Source: Halovenus sp. (GTDB taxonomy: Archaea > Halobacteriota > Halobacteria > Halobacteriales > Haloarculaceae). From it: DNA of 16,219 nucleotides. Each line of letters starts with the position of its first letter. The stretch's first letter is position 1. The stretch covers positions 1-16,219 of the forward strand of contig PUMG01000059.1 in the NCBI GenBank assembly GCA_003551265.1. Direction: 5' to 3'. Under the pieces are notes generated by a model. That model did not search any database and was not told where the DNA came from. It saw only the letters and a list, made by a program, of their open reading frames with translations. Of this stretch, positions 5,409 through 12,857 are shown piece by piece. A program made the translations under genes and the position numbers.

Positions 5409-6665
5409 ATGCACTACGCCTACAGGTTCCGACTCAAGCCAACCACCGAACAGCGTGAGCTGTTGGACTATCACCGGGACACCTGTAGGCAACTCTACAA
5501 CCACGCGCTCGGTGAGTTTAACGAGATTCCAGAGTCCGATGGAACACTCACCCACCGAGTGCGACAGGTCCGCGACCAACTCACCGACCTCAAAGACTGG
5601 TGGGACGAACTGAACGACCTGTACTCAACAGTCGCACAGGCCGCTGTCATGCGGATCGAGGACAGCATCAAAGCCCTGTCTGAACTGAAAGAGAGGGGCT
5701 ACGACGTCGGCAGTCTCAACTGGAAGACACCCAAGGACTTCCGCAGTTTCACCTACGTCCAGTCTGGCTTCGAGTTCGACAAGAAGAACGGTCAGACTGT
5801 CCTCTCATTGTCGAAACTCGCGGATATCCCGATTGAGTGCCACCGACAAATCCCCGACGATGAAACAATCAAAGAAGTCACGCTCAAGAAAGAACCGACC
5901 GGGGAGTGGTATGCCTCCTTCGCCGTCGACGATAAAGAGGAACCTGCCAAACCGTCGCTAGAGGGTATCGACGCCGACGACATGGTTGGCATCGACGTGG
6001 GGATTCTGAAGTATGCCCACGATACAGACGGCACAGCGGTCGAGTCACTCGACCTCACGGACGAACGTGACAGACTCGAACGGGAGCAACGGAAACTCTC
6101 GCGCAAAGAGCATAGGTCGAATAACTGGGAGAAGCAACGTCGGCGTGTTGCGGAGTGCCATCTCGACATCAAGCGCAAGCGGCGTGATTTCCTGCACAAA
6201 CTGTCGAACTACTATGCTCGGGAGTATGACCTGGTGGCCGTCGAAGACCTGGACGTGAAAGGGATGCTGGAATCGCCAGGCAACAGCCGCAACACGGCAT
6301 CGTCGGCGTGGAACACCTTCACCGACCTACTCGAATACAAATGCAAGCGCGAAGGTACACATTTCGTGGAGGTTGACCCAGAAGACACGACCAAGGAATG
6401 TGCGTCGTGTGGAGTCAAAACAGACAAGCCGCTGTGGGTGCGTGAACACTCTTGTCCGGCCTGTGGCTTCGAAGCGGATAGAGACGCAAACGCAGCGTGG
6501 AACATTCTTTCTCGCGGTCTTTCAGAACTAGGAGTGGGTCACTCCGAAGGCACGCCTGTGGAGACTGCGCTCCCTGTGGACACTGCGGTTGTGTCTGCAA
6601 AGCGCGTCGTTGAAACAGGAAGCCCCTGCCTCAAGGAACGAACCGCGAGAGCGGTGAGTGAGTAG
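5409..6665 (+). CDS. tnpB: TnpB, RNA-guided nuclease of an IS1341-type element
   Basis: The 418-residue protein has all hallmarks of an intact TnpB. An N-terminal helical region contains RFRLKPTTEQRELLDYHRDTC. The RuvC-I aspartate is D196 in VGIDVG, the RuvC-II glutamate is E279 in VAVEDL, and the RuvC-III aspartate is D359 in DRDANAAWN, close to the D191/E278/D361 triad recalled for ISDra2 TnpB. The zinc finger is C331-x2-C334 and C349-x2-C352. TnpB proteins are RNA-guided DNA endonucleases, the ancestors of Cas12, and use an omega RNA made from the right end of the element. The C-terminal tail (residues 365-418) overlaps that right-end sequence, so its composition is partly dictated by RNA structure. 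No frameshift is seen and the gene could be active. Confidence 0.94.
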   Translation: MHYAYRFRLKPTTEQRELLDYHRDTCRQLYNHALGEFNEIPESDGTLTHRVRQVRDQLTDLKDWWDELNDLYSTVAQAAVMRIEDSIKALSELKERGYDVGSLNWKTPKDFRSFTYVQSGFEFDKKNGQTVLSLSKLADIPIECHRQIPDDETIKEVTLKKEPTGEWYASFAVDDKEEPAKPSLEGIDADDMVGIDVGILKYAHDTDGTAVESLDLTDERDRLEREQRKLSRKEHRSNNWEKQRRRVAECHLDIKRKRRDFLHKLSNYYAREYDLVAVEDLDVKGMLESPGNSRNTASSAWNTFTDLLEYKCKREGTHFVEVDPEDTTKECASCGVKTDKPLWVREHSCPACGFEADRDANAAWNILSRGLSELGVGHSEGTPVETALPVDTAVVSAKRVVETGSPCLKERTARAVSE

Positions 6666-6680
6666 GCAGGGGTAGTTCAC
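6621..6680 (+). ncRNA. Predicted omega RNA (reRNA/sotRNA) 3' end at the tnpB right end
   Basis: The outer stem pairs CCCCTGCCT (6623-6631) perfectly with AGGCAGGGG (6664-6672). The inner stem pairs ACCGC (6642-6646) with GCGGT (6651-6655), closed by a GAGA (GNRA) tetraloop. Sense transcripts overlapping the 3' end of IS1341 tnpB genes (sotRNAs) have been described in Halobacterium, and the equivalent RNA is the guide scaffold of TnpB. The 5' end of the RNA probably lies inside tnpB and cannot be placed from sequence; the guide would be the bases just after the right end, from about 6673-6681 on. Confidence 0.7.
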
Positions 6681-6724
6681 TCAGATGTTGACGACCAAAA
6701 TCCGACAGAATGTTTCTCCGGCAG

Positions 6725-6730
6725 TATAAG
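6725..6730 (+). promoter_or_regulatory. TATA box of hisD
   Basis: TATAAG lies 29 to 24 nt before the hisD ATG at 6754, the expected spacing for a leaderless haloarchaeal transcript. It is only about 50 bases beyond the right end of the IS1341-type element, which left this promoter intact. Confidence 0.7.
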
Positions 6731-6753
6731 TAACTCCCCTCGCTACGGAAGAT

Positions 6754-8016
6754 ATGAACGTCGACCCAGTCGCAGATCTCACCCCCACACAGCGACAGGC
6801 AATCTTCGAACGTGACAGTGGAGTAGACGCGGTCAGGAGTGACGTCCGCGAGATTATCGACCGTGTCCGTGAGGAGGGCGACGTCGCACTCCGACAGTTC
6901 TCGAAGGAGTTCGACGGCGTCACCGTCGGAAGTATCGACATCACGGGACAAGCTGAGCGGGCTGTCGACGCCGTCGACAGCGGGGTTCTCGACGCTATCG
7001 AGACGGCGGCCGAGAACATCCGGGCCTTTCACGAGCGACAGCGGCCGGGTGACTGGTACGAGGAGTTCGACGGCCGCGAGCTCGGGAGACGCTTTCGACC
7101 GCTTTCTTCGGCGGGTGTGTACGCACCGGGCGGGACCGCCGCCTACCCATCGAGCGCGCTGATGGGAATCATCCCGGCGAAAGTCGCTGGCGTAGAACAC
7201 GTCACGGTCGCGACACCGCCAGCGGAACAGATATCGAGTGCGACGCTGGCCGCTATCCACGTGGCTGGTGCGGATGCCGTCTATCAGGTCGGGGGTGCAC
7301 AGGCGATTGCGGCGCTCGCCTACGGAACTGAGACTGTCCACGCCTGTGACGTCGTGGTCGGGCCTGGCAACAAGTGGGTGACGGCGGCCAAAGCCGAAGT
7401 GCAAGGTAACGTCAACATCGACTTCCTCGCAGGACCAAGCGAGTTGCTCGTCGTGGCAGACAGCACAGCGGCCCCCGAACTCGTCGCAGCCGACCTCGTG
7501 GCACAGGCGGAACACGACACCGACGCCGTCGCCGCTGCAGTCACAGCCGACGAAGCCACGGCCGAAGCGATCGCCGCCGAAATCGACGAACAGGCGACCG
7601 AGATGCCCCGGGAGGAGATTATCCGAAGCGCGTTCGAAAACGACGCGAGCGGCGTCTTCCTCGCACGGTCGATGAGCGAGGCAGCACTGTTCGCCGATGA
7701 GTACGCGGCCGAACACCTCTCGATAGTCGCCGAGAACGACGAGGCGCTCCTGTCTCGAATCGACAACGCAGGTGCGGTCTTTCTCGGCCCGTACAGCCCA
7801 GTTGCGGCCGGTGATTACGCGAGTGGCCCGAATCACGTTCTCCCCACCGGTGGTGAAGCGAAACGCGTGGGAGGCCTCTCAGTCGAGACGTTCATGCACG
7901 CTTCGACCGTTCAGCGTCTCTCGAAAGAGTCACTGGGAGCCCTCGAAGAGACTGTCACGACCCTCGCACGAGTCGAGGGACTCGAAGCACACGCAAGGAG
8001 TGTCGAGAGGCGGTAG
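6754..8016 (+). CDS. hisD: Histidinol dehydrogenase
   Basis: HisD performs the last two steps of histidine synthesis, the NAD-dependent oxidation of L-histidinol to L-histidine, with a bound zinc. The 420 residues are full length for the family. The zinc ligands are visible as Q251 and H254 (AQAEHD), D354 (GDYASGP) and H413 near the C-terminus. The catalytic pair is E320-H321 (AAEHLS), and H361 lies in GPNHVLP. The spacing reproduces that of the E. coli residues Q259/H262, E326/H327, D360/H367 and H419. The signature GPGNKWVTAAKAEV is present. The start ATG at 6754 fits a leaderless promoter (TATAAG at 6725). No other his gene is in the window, in keeping with scattered his genes in haloarchaea. 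The stop codon lies in the first unit of a tandem repeat. Confidence 0.96.
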   Translation: MNVDPVADLTPTQRQAIFERDSGVDAVRSDVREIIDRVREEGDVALRQFSKEFDGVTVGSIDITGQAERAVDAVDSGVLDAIETAAENIRAFHERQRPGDWYEEFDGRELGRRFRPLSSAGVYAPGGTAAYPSSALMGIIPAKVAGVEHVTVATPPAEQISSATLAAIHVAGADAVYQVGGAQAIAALAYGTETVHACDVVVGPGNKWVTAAKAEVQGNVNIDFLAGPSELLVVADSTAAPELVAADLVAQAEHDTDAVAAAVTADEATAEAIAAEIDEQATEMPREEIIRSAFENDASGVFLARSMSEAALFADEYAAEHLSIVAENDEALLSRIDNAGAVFLGPYSPVAAGDYASGPNHVLPTGGEAKRVGGLSVETFMHASTVQRLSKESLGALEETVTTLARVEGLEAHARSVERR

Positions 8017-8116
8017 CTGTCGGTCGGGAATAGCTGTCGGTCGGGAATAGCTGTCGGTCGGCAGTAACTGTCGGTCGGCAGTAACTGTCGGTCGGCAGTA
8101 ACTGTCGGTCGGAGTC
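8015..8116. repeat. Six 17-bp tandem repeats between convergent hisD and peptidase genes
   Basis: Six exact 17-base units follow one another without spacers: 8015-8031 and 8032-8048 (AGCTGTCGGTCGGGAAT), 8049-8065 (AGCTGTCGGTCGGCAGT), 8066-8082 and 8083-8099 (AACTGTCGGTCGGCAGT), and 8100-8116 (AACTGTCGGTCGGAGTC). The CTGTCGGTCGG core is unchanged in all six. The first unit starts with the last two bases of the hisD stop codon. The units show ordered variants, as in a minisatellite that grows by slippage or unequal exchange. The peptidase gene ends 14 bases after the array. Confidence 0.95.
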
Positions 8117-8130
8117 ACTCCGCCAGTCGT

Positions 8131-9423
8131 CTACTCGTCCTTTCGTTCGGCTATCGTTTCGGCGTCCACTCGCTGTGGGTTCCGGTCGCTGCTGGCGAGT
8201 TCTGCCACCCCATCCGCGGCGAGCACCGCGAGTTCACGGAGGTCTCGTCTGTCGAGTTTGTCGAGCGTGTCTGCGTGGGTGTGTCCCCAGCCACGGCCGG
8301 ACTCCTCGGAGACTGAGTACGCCATGATACCGGGAACGCCCTCGCGGACGAACGGCCAGTGGTCGCTGTGTGGTTTGATGTCCTCGTCGATTTCGAGGGG
8401 GGTGTCGAGCCGCTCGCTGACGTGCTCGAAGGCGTCGGTCAGTTCCTCGAAGCCGTGGGTTCCGACGCCGAGGGTTCGGGACCCACCGATTGCATCGAGG
8501 TTGACAACAGCCCTGATGTCGTCGAGGGTGCGCGTTTCAGCCATGTGCTTCGACCCGTAGAGTCCGATCTCCTCTGCACCGAAGGTCACACACTCGACAG
8601 TACATTCGAGGTCGTCTTCGATGTGCCCGAGGAGTCGGCCCACCTCACAGACGAGGGCGGAGCCAGCCCCGTTGTCTTCTGCACCCTCGGCGATGTCGTG
8701 GGCGTCGTGGTGTGCAGTGACCAGAATCCGTTCGTCGGTGTCGGGACCAATCACACCGGAGACGTTCTGGGAGGTGGCGTCACCGACTTCGCAGTCGACA
8801 GTGAGGGTTGCTTCGACTGTCTCTGCCTCACAGTGGCGGACCAGCCGTTCGCCGAGTTCGCGGGAGACACCCACAGCCGGAATCGGTCCAGGAGTGGTGT
8901 CGCCGTAGATACCGCCAGTCGGGGGCAGACAGCCCTCGACGTGGTTCCGGAATACGAACCCGACTGCCCCACCCTCGACTGCTGCGTCGTACTTCTCCTT
9001 GCGGTGAATCCAGCCGTCGTAGTCCTCGGGGGTCTCGCTCGACGCCATCGCGATGGTGCCGTCGATGTCCGCTTCCTCGAACTCCGCGGGCGTGCCGTAC
9101 CCGACGTCGACCAGTTCGGTCGTCTCCTCGCCGGGCGGTGTCCCCGGCAGCGCGATGACCTGGTGTGAACGGTCGTACGTTTGCCCGCGGTCGGGAAGCG
9201 AGAGCGCGGCGTCTCCGCGCCACCAGCCAGGAATCTCGAACTCCTCGATTGCTACCTCCCGGAGACCAATCTCCTCGAACGTCTCGGCGAGTATCTCTGC
9301 ACCCTCCTGTTCACCCTCGTGCCCAGCCATCCTGTTCTCGACGTCGACGAGCGATTCGAGCGTCTCCCAGGCAATCGAGTTACAGTAGGCGTCTCCGATA
9401 GTGTACTCGGTGAGTCGTGCCAT
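8131..9423 (-). CDS. M28 family metallopeptidase (aminopeptidase type, with PA-like insert)
   Basis: The 430-residue protein is a predicted di-zinc exopeptidase of family M28. Metal ligands can be read in order: His in TAHHDAHD (near residue 239), Asp in GAEDNGAGSA, Glu in FGAEEIGLYGSK, Asp in VVNLDAIGG, and His in WGHTHADTLD near the C-terminus. The segment from about residue 60 to 200, with TIAMASSETPEDY and a GAVGFVFRNH stretch, looks like the PA domain often inserted in these peptidases. There is no signal peptide or lipobox (it begins MARLTEYTIGDAYCNS), so it should act in the cytoplasm on peptides. It converges with hisD across a tandem repeat array. A GAATC-4-GATTC palindrome (9450-9463) lies in its upstream region, shared with the divergent kinase gene. 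Confidence 0.92.
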   Translation of the reverse strand: MARLTEYTIGDAYCNSIAWETLESLVDVENRMAGHEGEQEGAEILAETFEEIGLREVAIEEFEIPGWWRGDAALSLPDRGQTYDRSHQVIALPGTPPGEETTELVDVGYGTPAEFEEADIDGTIAMASSETPEDYDGWIHRKEKYDAAVEGGAVGFVFRNHVEGCLPPTGGIYGDTTPGPIPAVGVSRELGERLVRHCEAETVEATLTVDCEVGDATSQNVSGVIGPDTDERILVTAHHDAHDIAEGAEDNGAGSALVCEVGRLLGHIEDDLECTVECVTFGAEEIGLYGSKHMAETRTLDDIRAVVNLDAIGGSRTLGVGTHGFEELTDAFEHVSERLDTPLEIDEDIKPHSDHWPFVREGVPGIMAYSVSEESGRGWGHTHADTLDKLDRRDLRELAVLAADGVAELASSDRNPQRVDAETIAERKDE

Positions 9424-9449
9424 ACCGGGTGATCAGGTGGGCAGGTGGT

Positions 9450-9463
9450 GAATCTACTGATTC
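9450..9463. repeat. Small palindrome between divergent peptidase and kinase promoters
   Basis: GAATC (9450-9454) and GATTC (9459-9463) are perfect complements around TACT. The palindrome lies 27-40 bases before the peptidase start and 60-73 bases before the kinase start. It could be an operator or chance; it also overlaps the expected position of the peptidase TATA box. Confidence 0.35.
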
Positions 9464-9491
9464 GTCCCGGGTCACAGAGTGCTTCGCAGTG

Positions 9492-9497
9492 TTTATC
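9492..9497 (+). promoter_or_regulatory. TATA-like box of the UPF0200 kinase gene
   Basis: TTTATC in a GTGTTTATCTGG context lies 31 to 26 nt before the ATG at 9523, as for a leaderless transcript. This spacing supports ATG 9523 over the in-frame upstream start at 9445. Confidence 0.6.
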
Positions 9498-9522
9498 TGG
9501 CGGGTCGGCCAACGTTCGAGCG

Positions 9523-10074
9523 ATGACAGTTATCGGGACGGTTGGCTTGCCTGGCAGCGGCAAGAGTGAGGCGGCGGCGGTCGCGCGAGCGCTCGACATC
9601 CCCGTCGTGACGATGGGCGACGTCATCCGTCAGGAGTGCCGTGACCGCGGACTGAATCCCACAACGCACCACGGCGAGATTGCGAAAGCACTCCGCGAGG
9701 AAAACGGTCCTGCGGCCGTTGCAGAGCGTTCGCTTCCCATACTCGAAGACGAACTCGAAGACGCTGAGACCGTGCTCGTCGACGGCATTCGTTCGCACGT
9801 CGAGGTCGAGGCGTTCGAGGAAGCCTTCGGCGAGGAGTTCGTGCTCGTGAGCATCGAGGCACCGCGAGAGCTGCGTGCTGCGCGTCTCGAACTCCGTGGC
9901 CGCGATGCTGGTGTCGATGACGGCGGGGAGTCCCTCGAAGAACGAGACGAGCGTGAACGTGCGTTCGGAATGGACGAGGCGATTGAACAGGCCGACGTCT
10001 CCGTCGACAACACCGAGGACCTCGAAACGTTCCACGACCGTATCGAGGAACTGTTCACGGAGGAGATAGGATGA
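9523..10074 (+). CDS. UPF0200 family P-loop kinase (dephospho-CoA kinase-like)
   Basis: The 183-residue protein is a small P-loop nucleotide kinase. It begins MTVIGTVGLPGSGKS with the Walker A motif at residues 8-15, followed by VVTMGDVIRQE, and DAETVLVDGIRSHVEVEAF, the Walker B-like strand with the GIRS motif typical of the archaeal UPF0200 family. The family resembles CoaE and adenylate kinases, but archaeal dephospho-CoA kinase has been assigned to a different family (DUF359), so the substrate is open. The start at 9523 agrees with the Walker A position and the promoter at 9492. The stop overlaps the next ATG as ATGA, so it is coupled to a UPF0201 RNA-binding-type gene. That pairing hints at a role in RNA or nucleotide metabolism. 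Confidence 0.9.
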   Translation: MTVIGTVGLPGSGKSEAAAVARALDIPVVTMGDVIRQECRDRGLNPTTHHGEIAKALREENGPAAVAERSLPILEDELEDAETVLVDGIRSHVEVEAFEEAFGEEFVLVSIEAPRELRAARLELRGRDAGVDDGGESLEERDERERAFGMDEAIEQADVSVDNTEDLETFHDRIEELFTEEIG

Positions 10075-10490
10075 TACACAGCATCGACGTCGAAATCACC
10101 GCGCCGGTGTACGACACGGAAGTCACGGACAGAGTTAGGGATGCCATCACGGCGATCTTCCCGGGTGCCAGACCTGAACTCCGACACGGCGAGTTGACGG
10201 CAACGGTCCACGACCTCGAACAGTTCTCGGAGCAACTCCACAGGCAGACGATTCTCGACACCGCACGGAGTGTCTTCTTCGACACCAGACGTGGTGATTC
10301 GTTTTCATTCACGCTGAGTAAACAGGCCGCGTTCGAAGGCGTCGTCAACTTCGTGGTCGACGAACCCGGCGAACTCGGAGCGATCTCCGTTCGGGTGCGA
10401 GTGACCGAGCCATCTGTGGAGGAGGTTATCAACTACGTTGCGCCACCAACAGAAGACGGAAAGCCGATAGACGTCTCCGAAGAGCGATAG
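10071..10490 (+). CDS. UPF0201 family protein (predicted RNA-binding)
   Basis: The 139-residue protein matches the archaeal UPF0201 family, described as a predicted RNA-binding protein with a dsRBD- or L5-like fold. It opens MIHSIDVEITAPVYDTE. The segment HRQTILDTARSVFFDTRRGDS is the most family-like, and the central FTLSKQAAFEGVVNF is followed by a second strand pair (GAISVRVRV). Length is normal for the family. The ATG overlaps the kinase stop by ATGA. It converges with the HD-domain gene with 13 bases between the stops. I cannot say which RNA it binds or whether it does. Confidence 0.87.
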   Translation: MIHSIDVEITAPVYDTEVTDRVRDAITAIFPGARPELRHGELTATVHDLEQFSEQLHRQTILDTARSVFFDTRRGDSFSFTLSKQAAFEGVVNFVVDEPGELGAISVRVRVTEPSVEEVINYVAPPTEDGKPIDVSEER

Positions 10491-10503
10491 AAGACCTGCA
10501 TAT

Positions 10504-11736
10504 CTACGACCCGTTGACGAACTCTCCGAGTGTGGCGTTGATACCGGGTCCAGCGTCCCGAACATGCGTTCCGTCGAGGTCCAGACCGAGGATTCGAACG
10601 GCGGCCTCACCGACCCGTTCACTTTCGGCTGATGGTGCGTACACGCCGAGTCGCCAGTGGTCGAGTTGTGCTGTCTGCAGCGCACTGACAAGCGTCGACT
10701 GCTCGTCGAGTCGACGAATGTCACCGTTGACGAGCACCCGTGAGGTCGACTCCTTCATCGACGGTTTCGAAGGTACATCGAGTATCACGGCGTCCCGTTC
10801 GACGTTCGCGGCGTCGGCAATCTGGCGCTCGAACTCACGGAGTGTCCCGTATTCGGCGTCGAGAACGTCCTCAGGAACTGCATCGAGTTCGGCCCACACT
10901 GCGCGTTTGTAGAGACGCCGTTCGTCGAGTCGTCGTGAGAACAGTGCGCTTGCCTCACATCCTCGAAGCAGGGAACGGAAGTCGTGGTCGTCCATTCGAC
11001 GGAGCGTCTCGGCGTCGGTCGCTCCCGCTTCGAGCGCGTGTTCGGTTGCTCGACGGAGCATCGCCTTGGCGATGCGTGCAACGTGGTGTTTGTACACGGT
11101 CGGATTCATGAGCGCCCGTGCCAGCAGCAGGCTCTCTGCAGTCTGGACGTTCCCCTCGTCGAGGACGAGTTCGCCGTCGACGAACCGCAGTTCCCGTGAC
11201 AGTCGCTCGTGGTCGATTGTCCCGTACGGAACGCCCGTATGGTGGGCATCTCGAACGAGATAGTCCATCCGGTCGACGTCGAGTTCACCCGAGACGAGCT
11301 GTCCCAGTTCGCCTTTCCCGGCAATCAGGTCGGCGATGTGGTCGGGGTTGAGACCCTCCTCTGAGAGCACGGTTGCAACGGGACCTGACCCGATGAGGTC
11401 GTGAACGTCGTCGTGATAGGTGCCCGTCTCCCGGTAGATGACGGACTCGATGTTGTGACTGTACGGGCTGTGGCCCACGTCGTGCAAGAGGGCGGCGGCA
11501 CGCACGCGCTCTGCCTGTAAGCCTTTGATGTTGAGGTGGTCGAGTGCACGGTTTGCGAGGTGAAACACACCAAGGCTGTGCTCGAAGCGTGTGTGGTTGG
11601 CTGAAGGATACACCAGTCGGACGGTTCCAAGCTGGTTGATGCGCCGGAGACGCTGAACTGTCGGCGTATCCAGCAACCGCTCGGCCACACCGTCGACCTC
11701 GATATGGTCGTGGACGCTGTCTTTGATGGTTATCAT
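10504..11736 (-). CDS. HD-domain phosphohydrolase (dNTPase/SAMHD1-like, COG1078 type)
   Basis: The 410-residue protein belongs to the HD-superfamily hydrolases related to dGTPases and SAMHD1. The metal-binding residues are H53 (HTRFEHSLGV), H85-D86 (ALLHDVGHSPYSH) and a later Asp in the ELDVDRMDYLVRDAHHTGVPYG stretch around residue 155. The N-terminal IKDSVHDHIEVD and the TPTVQRLRRINQLGT segment are typical of the COG1078 group. Likely activity is hydrolysis of dNTPs or another nucleotide, acting in the cytoplasm. The start at 11736 fits a strong TATA (TTTATATATG on the minus strand at about 11767-11758), giving a leaderless message. It is divergent from cofD. Confidence 0.93.
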   Translation of the reverse strand: MITIKDSVHDHIEVDGVAERLLDTPTVQRLRRINQLGTVRLVYPSANHTRFEHSLGVFHLANRALDHLNIKGLQAERVRAAALLHDVGHSPYSHNIESVIYRETGTYHDDVHDLIGSGPVATVLSEEGLNPDHIADLIAGKGELGQLVSGELDVDRMDYLVRDAHHTGVPYGTIDHERLSRELRFVDGELVLDEGNVQTAESLLLARALMNPTVYKHHVARIAKAMLRRATEHALEAGATDAETLRRMDDHDFRSLLRGCEASALFSRRLDERRLYKRAVWAELDAVPEDVLDAEYGTLREFERQIADAANVERDAVILDVPSKPSMKESTSRVLVNGDIRRLDEQSTLVSALQTAQLDHWRLGVYAPSAESERVGEAAVRILGLDLDGTHVRDAGPGINATLGEFVNGS

Positions 11737-11757
11737 ACCTGACGGTTGGCTGCCTTC

Positions 11758-11767
11758 ATATATAAAT
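11758..11767 (-). promoter_or_regulatory. TATA box of the HD phosphohydrolase gene
   Basis: On the minus strand the AT-rich stretch TTTATATATG lies about 31 to 22 nt before the start codon at 11736. It is the clearest TATA box in the window and fits leaderless transcription. Confidence 0.75.
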
Positions 11768-11832
11768 GACGTACTGACGCAGGAAAATCAGTCACGACCA
11801 GGTCCACCAGTATCCGACTGTTTGGAACGATG

Positions 11833-11842
11833 TTACTTATGA
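11833..11842 (+). promoter_or_regulatory. TATA-like box of cofD
   Basis: TTACTTATGA lies 32 to 23 nt before the cofD ATG at 11865, consistent with a leaderless transcript. The roughly 65 bases between it and the divergent HD gene promoter show no strong inverted repeat. Confidence 0.55.
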
Positions 11843-11864
11843 TGGTGGCAGGCATAGCCCGGTT

Positions 11865-12857
11865 ATGGTTACGTTTCTCTCTGGTGGGACTGGGACACCG
11901 AAGCTCCTGTCGGGTGCGGACGACGTGTTCTCACCCGCAGAGACGACGGTGATTGCCAACACAGGAGACGACGTCGAACTCGGCGGAGTGCTTGTCTGTC
12001 CGGACGTCGACAGCGTCCTCTTTCTCGGCGGTGGCGTCCTCGACCGGGAGACGTGGTGGGGAATCGACGATGACACGGCAGAGACACACGAAGAGATACA
12101 CCGCCTGTCCGAGCAGGCTGGATTCGAGTCTGGGCCGCGCTATCTCGACGAGAGCGAACAGAGTTCCGGACGCACCATCGCACGCTGGCGGCGATTCTCG
12201 GGTATCTCTGAATTCATGCACATCGGCGACCGCGACCGGGCAATCCACGTGATGCGAACGAGTCTCCTCGACGAAGGCTCGACGCTCACCTCGGCAACGG
12301 AGGCGCTCTGTGACGCTCTGGACGTCCCCTGGCGTGTGTTGCCGATGAGCGATGACCCGGTTGCGACGCTGATTCACACGAAAGCGGGGACGATGCACTT
12401 TCAGGAGTTCTGGGTCGCAAACCGTGGAGAACCGAAAATAGAAGATGTCGAGTTCCGTGGCGGGTCGAGCGCAGTGCCGACAGACGCCGTATTCGATGCG
12501 CTGGAGTGCCCAGTCGTCATCGGGCCGTCCAACCCGATAACCAGCATCGGCCCGATGCGCACGCTCGACGGATTCGAGGCGGCACTGTCTTCGACGCCAG
12601 TCGTTGCGGTTTCGCCGTTCGTCGAACGCGAGGTGTTCTCCGGTCCAGCAGCGGAGCTGATGGCAGCCGAGGGATACGAACCCTCGACTGCTGGCGTTGC
12701 CGAGGCGTATCCGTTCGCTGATGCGTTCGTCCTCGACGACGACGATGGAACCGAACTGGAGCGACCAGTCGTCCGAACAGACACCCGACTGGACACTGAA
12801 GCGGATTCAGAACGGGTTGCGACAGCAGTGGCCGAGGCGCTGGAGGTGATACAGTGA
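11865..12857 (+). CDS. cofD: 2-phospho-L-lactate transferase, coenzyme F420 biosynthesis
   Basis: CofD joins the activated phospholactate (or phosphoenolpyruvate) moiety from the LPPG-type donor to the deazaflavin Fo to form F420-0 (or its dehydro form). The 330-residue protein has the N-terminal motif [16 protein letters not shown] (residues 2-17), the NTGDD motif at 32-36 for metal and donor binding, and a [17 protein letters not shown] stretch typical of the family. The ATG at 11865 fits both the motif position and the promoter. The stop codon overlaps the GTG start of the following TIM-barrel gene (GTGA), so the two are coupled. Other cof genes are not in the window. Confidence 0.95.
   Translation: MVTFLSGGTGTPKLLSGADDVFSPAETTVIANTGDDVELGGVLVCPDVDSVLFLGGGVLDRETWWGIDDDTAETHEEIHRLSEQAGFESGPRYLDESEQSSGRTIARWRRFSGISEFMHIGDRDRAIHVMRTSLLDEGSTLTSATEALCDALDVPWRVLPMSDDPVATLIHTKAGTMHFQEFWVANRGEPKIEDVEFRGGSSAVPTDAVFDALECPVVIGPSNPITSIGPMRTLDGFEAALSSTPVVAVSPFVEREVFSGPAAELMAAEGYEPSTAGVAEAYPFADAFVLDDDDGTELERPVVRTDTRLDTEADSERVATAVAEALEVIQ

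Larger units (their letters stand above)
5225..6680 (+). mobile_element. IS1341-type element (IS200/IS605 superfamily), tnpB only
   Basis: The element holds a small DUF2080-type gene and tnpB but no tnpA (Y1 transposase), so movement would need a TnpA supplied elsewhere. The right end is well marked by the strong hairpin at 6623-6672. The left end is not certain. A plausible one is the AT-rich region at 5231-5260, where TATGTT (5236-5241) and AACATA (5255-5260) form a small hairpin of the size expected for a left-end imperfect palindrome. If the hairpin at 5104-5166 belongs to the element, it would start near 5100. Such elements have no terminal inverted repeats or target duplication, so the exact ends need an empty-site comparison. 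Confidence 0.7.

Noticed and set aside
6631..7836. A 401-codon open frame on the minus strand opposite hisD
   Set aside because: It is wholly antisense to a clearly identified hisD, its translation is rich in Arg, Cys and Asp with no recognisable domain, and long antisense frames are usual in GC-rich haloarchaeal genes.
8015..8116. Tandem repeat array as a possible CRISPR
   Set aside because: The units are 17 bases, contiguous and without spacers, and no cas gene is present.
7930..8118. Short minus-strand frame across the 17-bp repeats with a repetitive DRQL/PTDSY peptide
   Set aside because: The repetitive peptide follows from the DNA repeats; it runs into hisD antisense and has no convincing promoter or ribosome site.
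8359..9168. A 269-codon plus-strand frame opposite the M28 peptidase
   Set aside because: The minus-strand M28 gene shows its metal-binding residues in order; the plus-strand translation resembles no family and mirrors codon bias of the true gene.
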